Shown piece after piece: positions 18,758 to 28,051 of a stretch of 39,784 bases of DNA. This stretch comes from Lysobacterales bacterium (GTDB lineage Bacteria > Pseudomonadota > Gammaproteobacteria > Steroidobacterales > Steroidobacteraceae). The notes beneath the pieces are model-generated. The model made no database searches, was not told where the DNA came from, and worked only from the letters and a program-made list of their open reading frames with translations. Every line of letters begins with the position of its first letter. Within the stretch, counting starts at the first letter, position 1. The DNA lies in NCBI GenBank assembly GCA_003819815.1, contig RPQJ01000021.1:1-39784 (forward strand), read 5' to 3'. The position numbers and the translations under genes are program-made.

Positions 18758-19624
18758 TCAGCGGCGCCGTGCGGCCGCGAGGATGCGCTCGGCCTGGCGC
18801 ACGTGGGGCTTGTCGAGCATCACGCCGTCGAGCGCGACGGCCCCGCGGCCCGGCGCCTCTCGGAAGGCCGCGAGCACGCGTTCGGCCCAGCGGACTTCGT
18901 CCTCGCCGGGCGTGAAGGCGGCGTGTATCGGACCGATCTGGGCCGGGTGGATCGCGAGCTTCGCGACGAAGCCCTGGCGTCGCGAGGCACGCGCCCGGCG
19001 CTCGATGGCGGCCGCGTCGCGGATCTCCGTGTCGACGGTGTCGACCGCAGCGACGCCCGCGGCCGCGGACACGAGCAGCACGGCGGAGCGTGCAAGCTGA
19101 TACGTGAACTCGAACTCCCCGTCCGGCGTGCGGTTCGCGAGCGCCCCGAGGTCGGCGGCGAGGTCTTCCGCTCCCCAGGTGAGCCCCACGACGCGGGCCG
19201 GGAGCCTCGTGAACGTCGGTGCCGCAAGCACCGCGCCCGCGCTCTCGGTGACGAGCGGCAGCAGCAGGACTCGCCCGCGCTCGAGGCCGAGCCGCGCCTC
19301 GAGGATCTCGAGCCAGTGATCGACGCGCCGCACGTCGTCGCCGTCGCGCGCCTTCGGAAGCACGATCCCGTCGGGCCGGCCCTCGATCACGGCGGCGAGG
19401 TCCCGTGCGGCCTCCTCGCCTTCGACCGGGTTGATGCGGACCCAGGCCGGCACGGCGCGGTCGCCCGAGGCGAGCCACTTCGTGATCTCGTCGCGTGCAT
19501 GAGGCCGGCGCTCCGGCACCACCGCGTCCTCGAGGTCGAGGATGATCGCGTCGGCGCCGCTCGCCTGCGCCTTCGCGAAACGGTCCGGGCGGTCGCCCGG
19601 CACGAAGAGCATTGAGCGCATCAT
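18758..19624 (-). CDS. CitE-like CoA-ester lyase (HpcH/HpaI aldolase superfamily)
   Basis: [52 protein letters not shown] overlap with upstream MaoC gene. Confidence 0.9.
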   Translation of the reverse strand: MMRSMLFVPGDRPDRFAKAQASGADAIILDLEDAVVPERRPHARDEITKWLASGDRAVPAWVRINPVEGEEAARDLAAVIEGRPDGIVLPKARDGDDVRRVDHWLEILEARLGLERGRVLLLPLVTESAGAVLAAPTFTRLPARVVGLTWGAEDLAADLGALANRTPDGEFEFTYQLARSAVLLVSAAAGVAAVDTVDTEIRDAAAIERRARASRRQGFVAKLAIHPAQIGPIHAAFTPGEDEVRWAERVLAAFREAPGRGAVALDGVMLDKPHVRQAERILAAARRR

Positions 19625-20082
19625 GCGTGCGCCCTGCGCTTCATGAGCGCCGTGCGACGGCAGTTCGCGACTTCCTCGCCGCGCTGGTTGAAGCACCGAT
19701 GCACGAAGATCACGATGCCCGCGTCGGGGCGAGAACGGCTCTCGCGCATCTCGTGCACGACGGTCTCGGTGCGCAGCGTGTCGCCCGGGTAGACGGGCCT
19801 CGGGAACCGGACCTCGTCCCAGCCGAGGTTCGCGATCGTCGTGCCGAGCGTCGTGTCCGCGACCGAGACGCCGACCATCAGGCTCAGCGTGAAGCAGCTG
19901 TTCACGATCCGGCTGCCGAACTCCGTGCCCTTCATGTACTCCTCGTCGAGGTGCAGCGCGGCCGGGTTGTGGGTGAGCGCGCTGAAGAGCAGGTTGTCCG
20001 ACTCGGTGACCGTGCGCCGGAGCACGTGCTCGAAGCGCATCCCGACGGCGAACTCTTCGTAGTACAGGCCTCCCATCGCCAC
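19621..20082 (-). CDS. MaoC-family (R)-specific enoyl-CoA hydratase-like protein
   Basis: FEHVLRRTVTESDNLLFSALTHNPAALHLDEEYMKGTEFGSRIVNSCFTLSLMVG. Confidence 0.88.
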   Translation of the reverse strand: MAMGGLYYEEFAVGMRFEHVLRRTVTESDNLLFSALTHNPAALHLDEEYMKGTEFGSRIVNSCFTLSLMVGVSVADTTLGTTIANLGWDEVRFPRPVYPGDTLRTETVVHEMRESRSRPDAGIVIFVHRCFNQRGEEVANCRRTALMKRRAHA

Positions 20083-20092
20083 GGCGCGACCC

Positions 20093-21250
20093 TCAGGCGG
20101 TCGCCGCGTAGAGCTCGCGGCCGATCAGCATGCGGCGGATCTCGCTGGTGCCGGCGCCGATCTCGTAGAGCTTGGCGTCGCGCAGGATCCGGCCGGCCGG
20201 GTAGTCGTTGATGTAGCCGTTGCCGCCGAGCGCCTGGATCGCATCGAGCGCGATGCGCGTCGCGGCCTCGGACGCGTAGAGGATGCACCCGGCCGCGTCG
20301 ACGCGCGTCGTCTGGCCCCGGTCGCACGCGGCGGCGACGGCGTAGACGTAGGCGCGGCAGGCGCTCGTCGTCGTGTACATGTCCGCGATCTTGCCCTGCA
20401 TGAGCTGGAACGTCCCGATCGGCTGGCCGAACTGCTTGCGGTCGTGGACGTACGGCAGCACGAGGTCGAGGCTCGCCCGCATGAGCCCGAGAGGCCCGCC
20501 CGACAGCACGACGCGCTCGTAGTCGAGCCCGCTCATCAGCACCTTCGCGCCACCGCCCACCGGGCCGAGCACGTTCTCGGCCGGCACCTCGCAGTCGACG
20601 AAAACGAGCTCGCCGGTGTCCGAGCCGCGCATGCCGAGCTTGTCGAGCTTCTGCGCGGTGGAGAACCCCGGGAAGCCGCGCTCGATCAGGAACGCCGTGA
20701 CGCCCGGCGTGCCGGCGGTGGCATCGACTCTCGCGTACACCACGAGCACGTCGGCGGTCGGGCCGTTCGTGATCCACATCTTGTTGCCGTTCAGCACCCA
20801 CCGGTCGCCGCGGCGCGTCGCGACCGTACGCATGCCCATCACGTCCGAGCCGGCGCCCGCCTCGCTCATCGCGAGCGCACCCAGGTGTTCGCCGCTCACG
20901 AGTTTCGGCAGGTAGCGGCGCCGCTGTTCGTCGGTGCCCCAGCGGCGGAGCTGGTTCACGCAGAGGTTCGAATGCGCGCCGTACGAGAGGGCGACGGAGC
21001 CCGAGGCGCGGCTCAGTTCCTCCATCGCGACGGCGTGCGCGAGGTAGCCGAGCCCCGTGCCGCCCCACTCCGGCTCGACGGTGAGGCCGAGCAGCCCGAG
21101 CTCGCCGAGTCGCGGCCACAGGTCGCGCGGGAACGCGTTCTCCCGGTCGATCGATTCCGCGCGCGGCGCGATCTCAGCCGCGGCGAACGCGGCGACGGTT
21201 TCTCGCAGCAGGTCGAGTTCCTCGCCGAGGCCGAAGTTGAAATCGCGCAC
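20093..21250 (-). CDS. Acyl-CoA dehydrogenase, probably isovaleryl-CoA dehydrogenase
   Basis: GTG start 21250 with GGAGG upstream; [91 protein letters not shown]. Confidence 0.93.
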   Translation of the reverse strand: MRDFNFGLGEELDLLRETVAAFAAAEIAPRAESIDRENAFPRDLWPRLGELGLLGLTVEPEWGGTGLGYLAHAVAMEELSRASGSVALSYGAHSNLCVNQLRRWGTDEQRRRYLPKLVSGEHLGALAMSEAGAGSDVMGMRTVATRRGDRWVLNGNKMWITNGPTADVLVVYARVDATAGTPGVTAFLIERGFPGFSTAQKLDKLGMRGSDTGELVFVDCEVPAENVLGPVGGGAKVLMSGLDYERVVLSGGPLGLMRASLDLVLPYVHDRKQFGQPIGTFQLMQGKIADMYTTTSACRAYVYAVAAACDRGQTTRVDAAGCILYASEAATRIALDAIQALGGNGYINDYPAGRILRDAKLYEIGAGTSEIRRMLIGRELYAATA

Positions 21251-21293
21251 GGTTGCCTCCGGGTGCGGCTTGCGGCTGTGGGGTGGCCACGAT

Positions 21294-21306
21294 ATTGTCC
21301 GACAAT
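21294..21306. promoter_or_regulatory. Palindromic GntR/FadR-type operator
   Basis: ATTGTC-C-GACAAT, perfect inverted repeat in the divergent intergenic region, 14 bp before the regulator ATG. Confidence 0.7.
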
Positions 21307-21320
21307 CGGAGGATTCGTCA

Positions 21321-22079
21321 ATGCCTGGGACCCCGCGCCGCGCGACGGCCAAACCCCTCTTCGAGACGCTGGTGCCGCAGCCGGCCTATGGCCGCGTCGC
21401 CGCCGCGATCGAGCAGAAGATCCTCGGTCGGAGCCTGCGTCCGGGCGACGCGCTGCCGACCGAAACGGAACTCGCCGGGCAGTTCGGCGTCAACCGCTCG
21501 ACGGTGCGCGAAGCGCTGCGCAGGCTCGAGAGCGCGGGCCTCGTCGGTCGCGAGGGAGGCTCCAAGCGCCTGCGGGTCACGCGGCCCGGGCGCGCGGAGA
21601 CCGCCTCCCGCGTGAGCCGCGCGCTCGCGCTCGACGACGTGACCTTCATCGAACTGTGGGAAGCGATGCTTGCGATCGCGCCGCGGACTGCGGCGCTGGC
21701 CGCCACGCGTGCGGGCTCACCCGAGCTCGCCTCGCTCGAGGCGGCGATCGCCGCGGTGGAGCGTGCCCGCGGCTCGGAAGCCGCCGTCCAGGGCGTCGTC
21801 CAGTTCTTCGACGGGCTCGCACAGGCGAGCGGCAACCGCGTGTTGATGCTCGCGATGCGGCCGGTCACCGGCCTGCTATCCCCCTCGCTGCGCCGGATGA
21901 TCGACCGCACGCCGCAGGGCCGGACGCGCATCGTCGTCGCACAGCGCTGCATCCTCGAGGCGTTGCGCAAGGGCGACGCAGCCGAGGCCGAGTCCTGGAT
22001 GACCCGCCACGTGCAGGACTTCCGGCGCGGCTACGAGGTGGCCGGCATCTCCCTAGACACGCGCGTCGTGGGCTCCTGA
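21321..22079 (+). CDS. GntR-family (FadR subfamily) transcriptional regulator
   Basis: N-terminal w[50 protein letters not shown] plus helical FCD-like C-terminus. Confidence 0.9.
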   Translation: MPGTPRRATAKPLFETLVPQPAYGRVAAAIEQKILGRSLRPGDALPTETELAGQFGVNRSTVREALRRLESAGLVGREGGSKRLRVTRPGRAETASRVSRALALDDVTFIELWEAMLAIAPRTAALAATRAGSPELASLEAAIAAVERARGSEAAVQGVVQFFDGLAQASGNRVLMLAMRPVTGLLSPSLRRMIDRTPQGRTRIVVAQRCILEALRKGDAAEAESWMTRHVQDFRRGYEVAGISLDTRVVGS

Positions 22080-22092
22080 CGCGGGTCGAGGC

Positions 22093-22524
22093 TCACCGTT
22101 CCGGGGGGTCGCCCGGGCTGCAGAGACGGCTCACGATCGTCGCGGCCATGGATCCCGGTTCCGCAGGCCTGAAGCCGAGCGACTGCCGGTCGCCGGCGAT
22201 CGCAGGGACCTCCTCGCCGGTGCTCGTGAGGTAGGTTCGAGACTCGAGCGCGAAGGACCGGTCCGCGCAATCGACCACGAGGCGGTCGACCGCGGCGTAC
22301 GCGGGCGAATCGGACACGTCGACCGTCCTGGGAACGGCGTACTCCGTGCGCACGTACGCCTTGACGCGCCCGCCTTCGCGCACCAGCCGGGACGCGTCGA
22401 TCGAATAGCGGTTCTGGTCGCCGTCGACTGCGAGCGCCTCCCAGTCCGCGCTCCATGCGACGCACGGACAGCACGCGCACAGCACGACGATCGCAAGTCC
22501 ACGGTGTACGAATGCGCCTGCCAC
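22093..22524 (-). CDS. Exported hypothetical protein
   Basis: GTG start 22524; signal-peptide-like IVVLCACCPCVAWSADWEALAVDGDQNRYSIDASRL. Confidence 0.55.
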   Translation of the reverse strand: MAGAFVHRGLAIVVLCACCPCVAWSADWEALAVDGDQNRYSIDASRLVREGGRVKAYVRTEYAVPRTVDVSDSPAYAAVDRLVVDCADRSFALESRTYLTSTGEEVPAIAGDRQSLGFRPAEPGSMAATIVSRLCSPGDPPER

Positions 22525-22678
22525 GTTATGTCGTCTCCGCCGACACTCGCCTCGTTGGCATCGTCGACGCACAAGTCTAGACTGAGCCGCGGCACGATCC
22601 AATTCGACGACACGAGGCCACCGCCGGCTTCACCGTGGGGACGGTGGGAGACACGGCACACCGCAGCGAGGTCTGGGA

Positions 22679-23068
22679 ATGACCCTCAGGGAATGCGCAT
22701 ACTGTACCGTGCTGGCACTCGCCGGACTTGGCACCGTGCCGGCCGCACTTGCAGCCGACGCCACGACTGCGAGCGACGATTCGCGGTCGATGCTGCTCGC
22801 CCAGGCGCGCGACACGTCCGCGGCTCCCACCGTGTCCGACGCTGCCGCGGCTGACCCCGTGACGGGCACGCTAGACACGACGGTGCGCGAGGCCCCCGCC
22901 CCCGAGCCGATGCATCCGCTGCTGCTGACGCTGCTGACGCTGCTCATGCTCGGCCTTGCGATCGGCGGACTGACGTTCACGCTGCGCGCGATGCGCGCCG
23001 ACAAGGCCGCTCGTCGCCGGGGCCACGCACGTCGCACGCGGCACGACGCGTCGGCAGCCACGCACTGA
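22679..23068 (+). CDS. Hypothetical protein with signal peptide and one TM segment
   Basis: MTLRECAYCTVLALAGLGTVPAALAADA ... HPLLLTLLTLLMLGLAIGGLTFTLRAMRADKAARRRG. Confidence 0.55.
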   Translation: MTLRECAYCTVLALAGLGTVPAALAADATTASDDSRSMLLAQARDTSAAPTVSDAAAADPVTGTLDTTVREAPAPEPMHPLLLTLLTLLMLGLAIGGLTFTLRAMRADKAARRRGHARRTRHDASAATH

Positions 23069-23118
23069 CCGCACCCGTCCGCGCCCGCCGCCAACCAACC
23101 CGCTAAACTGCTGCCGGA

Positions 23119-23205
23119 GCCCCGGTGGCGGAACCGGTAGACGCAGCGGACTTAAAATCCGCTGGCCGCAAGGCCGTACAGGTTCGAGTCCTGTCCGGGG
23201 CACCA
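23119..23205 (+). tRNA. tRNA-Leu (anticodon UAA), CCA encoded
   Basis: GCCCCGGTGGCGGAACCGGTAGACGCAGCGGACTTAAAATCCGCTGGCC...AGGTTCGAGTCCTGTCCGGGGCACCA; acceptor stem GCCCCGG/CCGGGGC, long variable arm. Confidence 0.97.
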
Positions 23206-23433
23206 CCCAACGAGCGCGGACAGCGGCGATCGTCGAAGACGCGCGGTTTCCGGTCCACTCCGAGCGACGGGATTTTTTACATATCGTGGTGCCGCTGGTC
23301 GCGTCTCCTCGTGCGCGATCACGCAACTCCCTGTTTCGATTCGCTCGGATGGCGTCTGGCAGGAGGCTTGCATCGCAATCGAGCCGGACCGGTCGGTCCT
23401 GCCGGACTGCACAACCACAACGAGGGAAGCCGC

Positions 23434-23952
23434 ATGAAATCCAAGATCCTGAGCCTGCTTGCCGGGGGCTTGCTGGCCGCGCCGCTGGCCGCGAATGCAG
23501 TCACCTGGTACGCAGCGGGGACGTTCGACGATGGCGGCACCCTCAGTGGCTCGTTCGTGCAGACGTCGGATGAATGTTCGGGAGAGTCGTTGTCAGACGT
23601 CGAGCTGTCGACCTCCGCAGGCTCGGTCATGCCCGGCAACGATTACGGGTTCGATGACGCGGTCGTGGAGAGCATGTGCGCGTCGGACGGCGGATTTGCG
23701 AGCCTGCAGCTCACGGATTTCCTGGACTCGTATCTGGACCTGTACCTCGCGACTCCCCTGACCCTCGGCGCGTCGGAAGTGACCATCGAATCCGGTCAGG
23801 AGTCGTTCTTCACCGATGTTGACGCCAGAACGCGGACCCTGGTTTCCGGATACCTGTACACGATGCCAACGGCGGTCCCGGAACCCGGCACGCTCGCTTT
23901 GTTCGGTCTAGCGCTGGCAGGTCTCGGCCTGGGCCGACGACGCGTCTCGTAA
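23434..23952 (+). CDS. PEP-CTERM sorting domain protein
   Basis: Signal peptide MKSKILSLLAGGLLAAPLAANA; C-terminus VPEPGTLALFGLALAGLGLGRRRVS. Confidence 0.9.
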   Translation: MKSKILSLLAGGLLAAPLAANAVTWYAAGTFDDGGTLSGSFVQTSDECSGESLSDVELSTSAGSVMPGNDYGFDDAVVESMCASDGGFASLQLTDFLDSYLDLYLATPLTLGASEVTIESGQESFFTDVDARTRTLVSGYLYTMPTAVPEPGTLALFGLALAGLGLGRRRVS

Positions 23953-24052
23953 GCGAGACGCCTGCCGCACGACGACCCCCGGCCTGATGCCGGGGATCGT
24001 CCTGGTCATGAGACCAGGACGAAGACTGCGGGATCCCGTGCTTTAAGCAGTC
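23943..24052. repeat. Four successive inverted repeats downstream of the PEP-CTERM gene
   Basis: CGTCTCG/CGAGACG (23943-23960); GACGACCCCCGGC/GCCGGGGATCGTC (23971-24001, one mismatch); GTCCTGGTC/GACCAGGAC (23999-24020); GACTGC/GCAGTC (24024-24052). Confidence 0.7.
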
Positions 24053-24205
24053 AGCGCCCTTCGATTTCGCGGATCAACTGGCCCGTGGTCCCGCCTCGCG
24101 CGGACGGCGTATCAGCCACGCTCCGCGTGGTACCCGGCGGATTGAGCGACAGTCGCGGGGAGGCGGCTGATGGCTGGGCGGGCGGTCCGCAGTAGCGTCA
24201 TGTTC

Positions 24206-24246
24206 GGCCCTCCAGGGCGCTCGACGACCGGCGACGATGGAGGGCC
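24206..24246. repeat. Inverted repeat GGCCCTCCA...TGGAGGGCC
   Basis: 9-bp perfect arms 24206-24214 and 24238-24246 in the otherwise gene-free 23953-24324 interval. Confidence 0.6.
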
Positions 24247-24324
24247 GGCAGGCCGACGGCTGTCAGCCGCCGGCAAATGGTCGATCAGGACGGATGCCTG
24301 CGAGGCTGCCCGCGCCGGGGCGCT

Positions 24325-24984
24325 TCAGCCGAGCTTCTCCTGCACCTTCGCGCGCAGCGCCGCGATTTCGCCCTGACGCCCCTTGTCTGCCGACTCGCGG
24401 CCCGGCCGCGGTGCGGCGTGGGCCGCGCGGTCGAGCCGCTGCAGCGCCTCCTGGTAACGGTCCCGCTCGAACAGGAATTCGGCGTAGAAGAAGTTCGGGT
24501 CGATGCCGTCCGGGTTCATCTCCAGAGCCTTCTTGAGCAGTTTCTCGGCCTTATCCTCGTCGCCGAAGCCCACCGGGAACCCGGGCACCTTGTAGTAGAG
24601 CGTGCCGAGGCTCGTGTAGGCCGAGCCGTCGAGCGCCTTCGGGTCGAGCTTCAGCGCGGCTTCGAGGTTGCCCTTCGCCTCCTTGCACAGTGACAGCGCG
24701 CCGAGCCCTCCCTTGGCGCCGGCGTAGCTGCTCTCGATGATGCCTTCCCAGATGAGCGCCTCGGGGCGCCCCGGGTGGTCGTGCGTGAACTTCTCGGCAC
24801 GCTTCTCGAGCGCGTCGAATGCATGTACGCGGGCATCGCCCGCGGGCGTCTCGTAGTTCGCCTTCGCCCAGGCCTGCTGTATCGAGAGCAGCTCGGCATC
24901 GAACTCCGGACTGGCCCCGGCCGCGAACGCAGACGGGGCAACGAGGCATGCGCCGAGCAGCGCGATCTGACGCAATATCTTCAT
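24325..24984 (-). CDS. Exported TPR-containing protein
   Basis: MKILRQIALLGACLVAPSAFAAGA signal peptide; LLKKALEMNPDGIDPNFFYAEFLFERDRYQEALQRLDRA. Confidence 0.75.
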   Translation of the reverse strand: MKILRQIALLGACLVAPSAFAAGASPEFDAELLSIQQAWAKANYETPAGDARVHAFDALEKRAEKFTHDHPGRPEALIWEGIIESSYAGAKGGLGALSLCKEAKGNLEAALKLDPKALDGSAYTSLGTLYYKVPGFPVGFGDEDKAEKLLKKALEMNPDGIDPNFFYAEFLFERDRYQEALQRLDRAAHAAPRPGRESADKGRQGEIAALRAKVQEKLG

Positions 24985-25001
24985 GTGAACCTCCTGGCAA
25001 A

Positions 25002-25814
25002 TCATGCAGAGCGCTCGGCCGCGGCGCTCTGCGCGTGCCGGCGTATGACCGGAAGCTGCTTGCGCAGCGAGCCGTCGACGACTCGAGGCAGCAGCGCGTT
25101 GATGCGCACGAAGAGCTTTTCGGGCCAGCCCATGACCGACTCGGACCGCCCGCCCTCGAGCAGGTCCCGCACCGCGCGCGCGACGAGGTCCGGCGCATCC
25201 ATCGCCACGCCGAGTTCGGCGTTCATGCGCTCGACGGCCGAGCCGTTCATCGCCGTCCGGGTGGCGCGCGGCGCGAGGTAGTGCACGTTGACGCGCGTGC
25301 CGGCGACTTCGCGCCTCAGCGCCTCTGTATAGCCGCGCAGCGCGAACTTGCTCGCGGAATAAGCGGCGAATCCGGGGTACGCGAGGCTTCCGAAGACGGA
25401 ACCCACGTTGAGCACCGCCGCCTCCGGTAGGGACAGGAAGTGCCCGAGCAGGCGACGCATGAGCTGCATCGGCGCGATCGCGTTGATCGCGAACAGCCGC
25501 TCGATGCCGGCATCGGTCTGCTGGTCGACGAATGCGAACTCCCCGAGTCCGGCATTGTTGATGAGCACGTTGCAGCCCCACGCCTCCGCGCGGGCCGCGA
25601 CCTGCTCGCGCCCGGCGTCATTCGCCATGTCGGCCGCGCACGCCTGCACTCGCTCGCCGCTTCCACCCAGCGTCTCCGCCAGCCGCTGCAGGCCGGCCTC
25701 GTCGCGACCCACCAGGAGGACCGCGGCACCGTGTTCGACGAGCTCGTGCGCGATCGCGCTGCCGATCCCGCCGCTCGCGCCAGTGAGCAGGGCGCGCATG
25801 GAGGCGCACTTCAT
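25002..25814 (-). CDS. Short-chain dehydrogenase/reductase
   Basis: LLTGASGGIGSAIA, NVLINNAGLGEF, YSASKFALRGYTEALRREV; ATGA overlap with upstream gene. Confidence 0.92.
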   Translation of the reverse strand: MKCASMRALLTGASGGIGSAIAHELVEHGAAVLLVGRDEAGLQRLAETLGGSGERVQACAADMANDAGREQVAARAEAWGCNVLINNAGLGEFAFVDQQTDAGIERLFAINAIAPMQLMRRLLGHFLSLPEAAVLNVGSVFGSLAYPGFAAYSASKFALRGYTEALRREVAGTRVNVHYLAPRATRTAMNGSAVERMNAELGVAMDAPDLVARAVRDLLEGGRSESVMGWPEKLFVRINALLPRVVDGSLRKQLPVIRRHAQSAAAERSA

Positions 25815-26503
25815 GCCGAGCGCCTCAGCGAGGCCGACTCGAGCCGCACGGTTTCGGCTGGCTCCAGGCCGCGGAACATCTGCCCGTAGAGCCAGAAGAT
25901 GCCCTTCGCGCAGCGGATCACGGCCTCGCGGTCCTCGGCGTCTGACAGCCGGCCGAGGATGCCCTCGAGGTCGCCGACGTGCTGCTGGTCGAGCTGGCCG
26001 TGGCTGCGCAGGTAGCTGAAGGCGCGGTTCGGCAGACCGAGGGTCGCCTGGATGCGGTCCGCGGCGTTGAGCGCGAGCGCGACGCTCGTGCCTTCGAGCA
26101 CGTACACCATGCCAAAGAACCCCACCGGGTTGCGGCGCATGACGGTGTCGTACGCATACGCGACCATGGCCTCGGTGGCGATAGAGGGCTGCGAGGCCGC
26201 CGCCGCCAAGCGGTCGCCGCCCGCGTGCGCGATGTCCTCTAGCACCCACTGCTCGTGACCCGCTTCCTCCTCGAGGTAGTGCAGGATCCCGGCGCGGAGG
26301 TCCTCGTGCCGCTCGGGCAACCGGGCGCCCACGGCCATGAGGAGCGGCACGGTGTGCCGCACGTGGTGGTAGGCCTGCGTCAGGAACTCGACGTAGAGCT
26401 CGCGCGTGACGTCACCGCGCAGGGCCCGCTGGACGGCCGGAGCGGCGAGCAGGTACTCGCGGTCTGCGACGGTCTCGACTTTCAGTTGCTCGTACAGATG
26501 CAT
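25811..26503 (-). CDS. Heme-oxygenase-like diiron protein (HDO/TenA-PqqC-like fold)
   Basis: E39-x6-H46 (EFLTQAYH), E80-x2-H83 (EAGH), E137 (VLEGTS), H168-x3-D172-x2-H175 (HGQLDQQH). Confidence 0.82.
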   Translation of the reverse strand: MHLYEQLKVETVADREYLLAAPAVQRALRGDVTRELYVEFLTQAYHHVRHTVPLLMAVGARLPERHEDLRAGILHYLEEEAGHEQWVLEDIAHAGGDRLAAAASQPSIATEAMVAYAYDTVMRRNPVGFFGMVYVLEGTSVALALNAADRIQATLGLPNRAFSYLRSHGQLDQQHVGDLEGILGRLSDAEDREAVIRCAKGIFWLYGQMFRGLEPAETVRLESASLRRSA

Positions 26504-26521
26504 GCAGTTTCCATCCCGGGA

Positions 26522-28051
26522 TCAGGAGGCGATCGCCTCGTCGTAAAGCTGGTTGATCGTGGCGTCGCACCGGGCGTGGATCGTCGCGCGCCGGAGGCGA
26601 CCGTTGGCCGTCAGGGTGCCATCCACGTACGTGTAGGGCCGCGGCGCCCGCGCCCAGCGTCGCACCTGCGCGTAGCTCGGCAGCACGGCGTTCGCGTCCT
26701 CGACCGCGCGTGCAACCGTGGCGTCGTCGACGTCGGCCGGCGCCGCCCCGACGAGAGCGATGACGTACGGCCTTGCCTCGCCGAATGCGAGCACCGGCCG
26801 GCCGCCGAGACGCTGCGACACCTCGGCTTCGATCCACTCGGGCGACACGTTGCGCCCGAGGCTCGTGATGAAGCGGTTGCCCGCCCGGCCGTGCAACTGC
26901 AGGTAGCCGTCGGCATCGAAGGCACCGAGATCACCCGTCGCGATCTCGCCTGCCGGCGCGCGCTCCGCATCGCCGAGATAGCCGAGCATCGCGTTGCCGG
27001 CGACGTGGACCTGGCCCGATCCGTCGAGCCGCACGCGGACGTGCGGCAGTGGCCGGCCGACGGTGCCGGCGCGCCGGGCGCCGGGCGTGTTCAGGCAGAC
27101 CACCGACGCGCATTCGCTGAGCCCGTACCCTTCGTAGGCCGGAACGCCAACGGCGTCGGCACGAGCGAGCAGTGCCGGCGACACGCGGGCGCCACCGACT
27201 GCGGCGAAGCGCAGCGAGTGGGGAACCGTCCAGCCGCGCTCCGCGGCCGCGACGAGTACCTGCAGTAGTTCGGGCACGAGGATCAGGCTGTTCGGCGCGT
27301 GCCCGCCGACGGCTCCGAGCAGCCTCGCGACGTCGAGACCGGCATAGCTCATGCCGGTGTCGCGGCAGGACGGAATGATGCACGTCGCACCCTGCAGCAA
27401 CGGTGCGTAGAGGCCGGCGACGTTCTCGAGCAGCGTCGCGAGCGGCAGCAGGCACAGGTGGCGCTCGATCGAGAGGTCCCGAGTCGCGGCGACGAGCGAC
27501 GACGCCACCCGCTCGAGTGCGGGTCCCGAGAGGCAGGCGCCCTTCGGCGTCGACGTGCTGCCCGACGTGTACGTCACCTTGCGAGTGCCGGGCGGCAGGA
27601 CCGGGCGGGCGTCCGGCGCGAGGCGGCGGCGGAAGCGCGTGAGCCCCGACGCGGGCGCCGTCCCGTCGCACTCCCAGCCGGGCAGCAGGCGTCGTGCCCG
27701 GTCCGGATCGTCGGTCAGCAGCACCTCGACGCCGGCGTCGTCGAGCGCGTGCAGGTGCTGCGGGCCGGTGAAGGACTCCGGCAGCGGGACCGAAGGCACC
27801 TCGCCCAAGTGCAGGGCGAGATCGGCCAGCGCCCATGCCACGCTGTTGTCCGCGAGCACTGCGTGTCGCGCTCCGGCCGTGCGATGCAGCCAGGCCATCT
27901 CCACATCGAGCGACGACCGCAGCGTCCCATAGTGGATGCGGGCCCGGCCGTCCGACAGCGCAGTCGCGGACGGGTCGGCGTCGCGTATCGCCCGCGCGAG
28001 CGCGCTAATGACCGTCGCCCCGATGGATGAAGCCGGAGAGACGGTCGGCAT
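26522..28051 (-). CDS. AMP-dependent synthetase/ligase (ANL superfamily); start approximate
   Basis: KVTYTSGSTSTPKGACLSG, YEGYGLSECASVVCLN, GEIATGDLGAFDADGYLQLHGRAGNRFITSLGRNVSPEWIEAEV. Confidence 0.9.
   Translation of the reverse strand: MPTVSPASSIGATVISALARAIRDADPSATALSDGRARIHYGTLRSSLDVEMAWLHRTAGARHAVLADNSVAWALADLALHLGEVPSVPLPESFTGPQHLHALDDAGVEVLLTDDPDRARRLLPGWECDGTAPASGLTRFRRRLAPDARPVLPPGTRKVTYTSGSTSTPKGACLSGPALERVASSLVAATRDLSIERHLCLLPLATLLENVAGLYAPLLQGATCIIPSCRDTGMSYAGLDVARLLGAVGGHAPNSLILVPELLQVLVAAAERGWTVPHSLRFAAVGGARVSPALLARADAVGVPAYEGYGLSECASVVCLNTPGARRAGTVGRPLPHVRVRLDGSGQVHVAGNAMLGYLGDAERAPAGEIATGDLGAFDADGYLQLHGRAGNRFITSLGRNVSPEWIEAEVSQRLGGRPVLAFGEARPYVIALVGAAPADVDDATVARAVEDANAVLPSYAQVRRWARAPRPYTYVDGTLTANGRLRRATIHARCDATINQLYDEAIAS

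Noticed and set aside
22920-22955. CTGCTGCTGACGCTGCTGACG short tandem repeat
   Set aside because: Leucine-rich codons of a TM segment.
23125-23433. N-terminal half of the 275-aa ORF 23125..23952
   Set aside because: Translates the tRNA-Leu gene and the intergenic region; the true start is the signal-peptide Met at 23434.
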